Part shown: positions 7,165-8,274 of the stretch, one piece after another
How positions within the stretch are numbered: the stretch's first letter is position 1
Layout of the letters: each line of letters starts with the position of its first letter
DNA from: an uncultured Bacillota bacterium
Lineage (GTDB): Bacteria > Bacillota > Clostridia > Peptostreptococcales > Anaerovoracaceae
Length of the DNA stretch: 8,274 nucleotides
NCBI GenBank assembly: GCA_949287115.1
Contig: CASEFF010000019.1
Coordinates: 1 to 8,274, forward strand
Direction of reading: 5' to 3'
Translations under genes and position numbers: made by a program
The notes under the pieces: model-generated
The model's input: the letters and a program-made list of their open reading frames with translations, nothing else
The model's database searches: none
What the model was told of the DNA's origin: nothing

Positions 7165-7467
7165 ATGGAGATCAGGATAATAAAATCACCTTCACAGGGA
7201 ACTATAGACATTCTGATGCGGCGTAAGGGCTCTCCGAATTCGGAAAAGCCTCCGCTCGTCGATGCCATAGGGCTGGTACAGGGCAGGATGATCGAAATGG
7301 TGGTCGCTGCCGATATAGCTGAAAAGGCTGTAGGGGTAACGGTAGAGGATATTAGAGGGAGCTGCCCTCAGAATATGATCCTGCTGGCTATTTTCGGAGA
7401 CACGGCTTCGGTCGAGTCGGCGCTTGCACAGATAAGGCAGGAAGCGGAAGGAGGCAGATACCTGTGA
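7165..7467 (+). CDS. grpU: GrpU-like BMC shell protein with an iron-sulfur pore motif
   Basis: The 100-residue protein is a short BMC-domain protein. The BMC-like features are VDAIGLVQGRMIEMVVAADIAEKA (about 32-55) and a final strand-helix ILLAIFGDTASVESALAQI (72-90). The key feature is GSCPQ at residues 65-69 (Cys67), matching the GXCPQ motif of GrpU. In GrpU, a divergent shell protein of glycyl-radical microcompartments, that Cys binds an iron-sulfur cluster at the symmetry axis, making the pore a possible electron port. The N-terminus (SPSQGTIDILMRRKG) is also unlike canonical BMC-H proteins. It follows eutJ by 19 bases and overlaps eutN by 4. Cluster binding here is inferred from the motif; a plain divergent BMC-H protein is the alternative. 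Confidence 0.82.
   Translation: MEIRIIKSPSQGTIDILMRRKGSPNSEKPPLVDAIGLVQGRMIEMVVAADIAEKAVGVTVEDIRGSCPQNMILLAIFGDTASVESALAQIRQEAEGGRYL
7448..7454 (+). promoter_or_regulatory. Ribosome binding site supporting the GTG start of eutN
   Basis: AAGGAGG lies 9 bases before the GTG at 7464, whose bases overlap the TGA stop of the GrpU-like gene (GTGA). The spacing and the match of the encoded N-terminus to EutN support this start. Confidence 0.75.
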
Positions 7468-7730
7468 TAACAGCAAAACTCATAGATCATATATGGTCCA
7501 CAAGAAAGGCGGAATCCCTGAACGGTCTCAAACTGATGCAGGCCGAGATAATAGGCGGAGGGATAGATTCGGGCAAGAAGATCATCGTGGCGGACATAAT
7601 AAGCGCCGGTATAGGCGACAGGGTGATCGTCACGACGGGTTCTTCGGCAAGAAGGATGCTGGGAGATGATGCCATACCCGTAGATGCCGTGGTCGTGGGG
7701 ATCATAGATGAAAACTGTAAGTTTGAATAA
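7464..7730 (+). CDS. eutN: EutN/CcmL-type pentameric vertex protein (BMC-P)
   Basis: This 88-residue protein forms pentamers that close the vertices of the microcompartment shell. It matches the EutN/CcmL family from end to end: an N-terminal strand (AKLIDHIWSTRKA), LKLMQAEIIGGG, KKIIVADIISAGIGDRVIVT (38-57) and the hallmark GSSAR (59-63), then PVDAVVVGIIDE near the C-terminus. E. coli EutN has about 95 residues, so the length is normal. A GTG start is used, four bases overlapping the upstream stop. Only small amounts of vertex protein are needed per shell, which suits a weaker start codon than those of its shell-protein neighbours. Confidence 0.95.
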   Translation: MITAKLIDHIWSTRKAESLNGLKLMQAEIIGGGIDSGKKIIVADIISAGIGDRVIVTTGSSARRMLGDDAIPVDAVVVGIIDENCKFE

Positions 7731-7745
7731 AGAAAGGTGTGGGTA

Positions 7746-8274
7746 ATGAATCTTTTAGATCAGATAAAAGATGCCGGTATTATCGGTATGGGTGGCGCAG
7801 GCTTTCCCACTCACGCAAAACTCACGTCGGAAGCCGAGTATATACTGTTGAACGGAGCCGAGTGCGAGCCGCTGCTCAGAGTGGATCAGCAGCTGATGGC
7901 CATGTATCCCGATGAAATAATAAACGGACTCGTGGCAGCGGGAAAGACGGTGAAGGCGAGGAAAGCCATCATCGGCATAAAGAAGAAGCACGGCGAAGTG
8001 ATAGAGATCCTGCGCGAAAGGATCGGTGCTCTGGGGCTCGAAGGACAGGCGGAAGTGAAACCGCTGCCGGACATATATCCGGCAGGCGACGAGCAGGTCC
8101 TCGTGTACGAGCTTACCGGAAGGGTAGTGCCGGAAACGGGGATCCCGATAATGGTAGGGTGCGTCGTGATAAACTCGGAAACCGCACTGAACATATACAG
8201 AGCTTCGCAGGGGATGCCTGTCACCGAAAAATACATAACCGTGGCGGGCGACGTTCCCAACAGGCTGACGGTCA
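7746..8274 (+). CDS. pduS: PduS/RnfC-like flavoprotein oxidoreductase, 3' partial
   Basis: The ATG at 7746 opens a frame that runs off the window after 176 codons. AGAAAGGTG at 7731-7739 is a plausible ribosome site. The N-terminus has the NADH/FMN-binding pattern of RnfC and the 51-kDa subunit of complex I: GMGGAGFPTHAK (14-25) and NGAECEP (36-42). YPAGDEQVLVYELTGR followed by VP and GIPIMVGCVVINSETALNI is typical of PduS. PduS of the propanediol compartment (about 450 residues) carries FMN and two [4Fe-4S] clusters, reduces cobalamin, and has been linked to the iron-sulfur shell protein PduT. The pathway here needs no cobalamin, so a role in moving electrons, for example to the CutD clusters or in NAD recycling, is more likely. 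The ferredoxin-like motifs would lie beyond the window. Confidence 0.9.
   Translation, partial: MNLLDQIKDAGIIGMGGAGFPTHAKLTSEAEYILLNGAECEPLLRVDQQLMAMYPDEIINGLVAAGKTVKARKAIIGIKKKHGEVIEILRERIGALGLEGQAEVKPLPDIYPAGDEQVLVYELTGRVVPETGIPIMVGCVVINSETALNIYRASQGMPVTEKYITVAGDVPNRLTV

Overview
The window is an interior slice of a single plus-strand operon encoding a choline-degrading glycyl-radical-enzyme bacterial microcompartment (a GRM, or 'cut', locus). Ten genes are densely packed, with gaps of at most 45 bases or overlaps of 4 to 19 bases. The first (aldehyde dehydrogenase) and last (PduS/RnfC-like flavoprotein) run off the window edges. I see no RNA genes, mobile elements, CRISPR arrays, promoters or terminators. 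No stretch over 50 bases is non-coding.

Layout: (1) the C-terminal part of an acylating aldehyde dehydrogenase with a probable C-terminal encapsulation helix (1-1185); (2) cutC, choline trimethylamine-lyase (1231-3846); (3) cutD, its radical-SAM activase (3885-4829); (4) a EutS/PduU/CutR-type shell protein (4857-5210); (5) a EutP/PduV-type small GTPase-like protein (5207-5665); (6) a EutT-like protein lacking the known metal-binding motif (5662-6321); (7) a EutJ actin/Hsp70-fold protein (6303-7145); (8) a GrpU-like shell protein with a GSCPQ iron-sulfur motif (7165-7467); (9) a EutN/CcmL-type pentameric vertex protein (7464-7730); (10) the N-terminal part of a PduS/RnfC-like flavoprotein (7746 to the window end).

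How they work together: CutD uses S-adenosylmethionine to install a glycyl radical on CutC, which cleaves choline to trimethylamine and acetaldehyde inside a protein shell. An aldehyde dehydrogenase should turn acetaldehyde into acetyl-CoA. The shell proteins in view are EutS-like, GrpU-like and EutN-like. The canonical hexameric BMC-H tiles, alcohol dehydrogenase, phosphotransacylase and any transporter or regulator are not here and presumably lie outside. EutP-, EutT- and EutJ-like proteins and PduS are accessory proteins shared with the B12-dependent Eut and Pdu systems.

The most notable points are an apparent Cys-to-Ser change at the catalytic position of the aldehyde dehydrogenase, which still carries a probable cargo-targeting tail; a EutT-like gene without its metal motif in a B12-independent pathway; and a GrpU-like iron-sulfur shell protein encoded next to a PduS-like electron-transfer flavoprotein, which could together move electrons across the shell.

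Organism: an anaerobe. Strong AGGAGG-type ribosome sites, TTG and GTG starts, roughly balanced base composition by eye, and frequent ATA (Ile) and AGA/AGG (Arg) codons suggest a Firmicute, probably in Clostridia. This is an inference; the species is not recognised.
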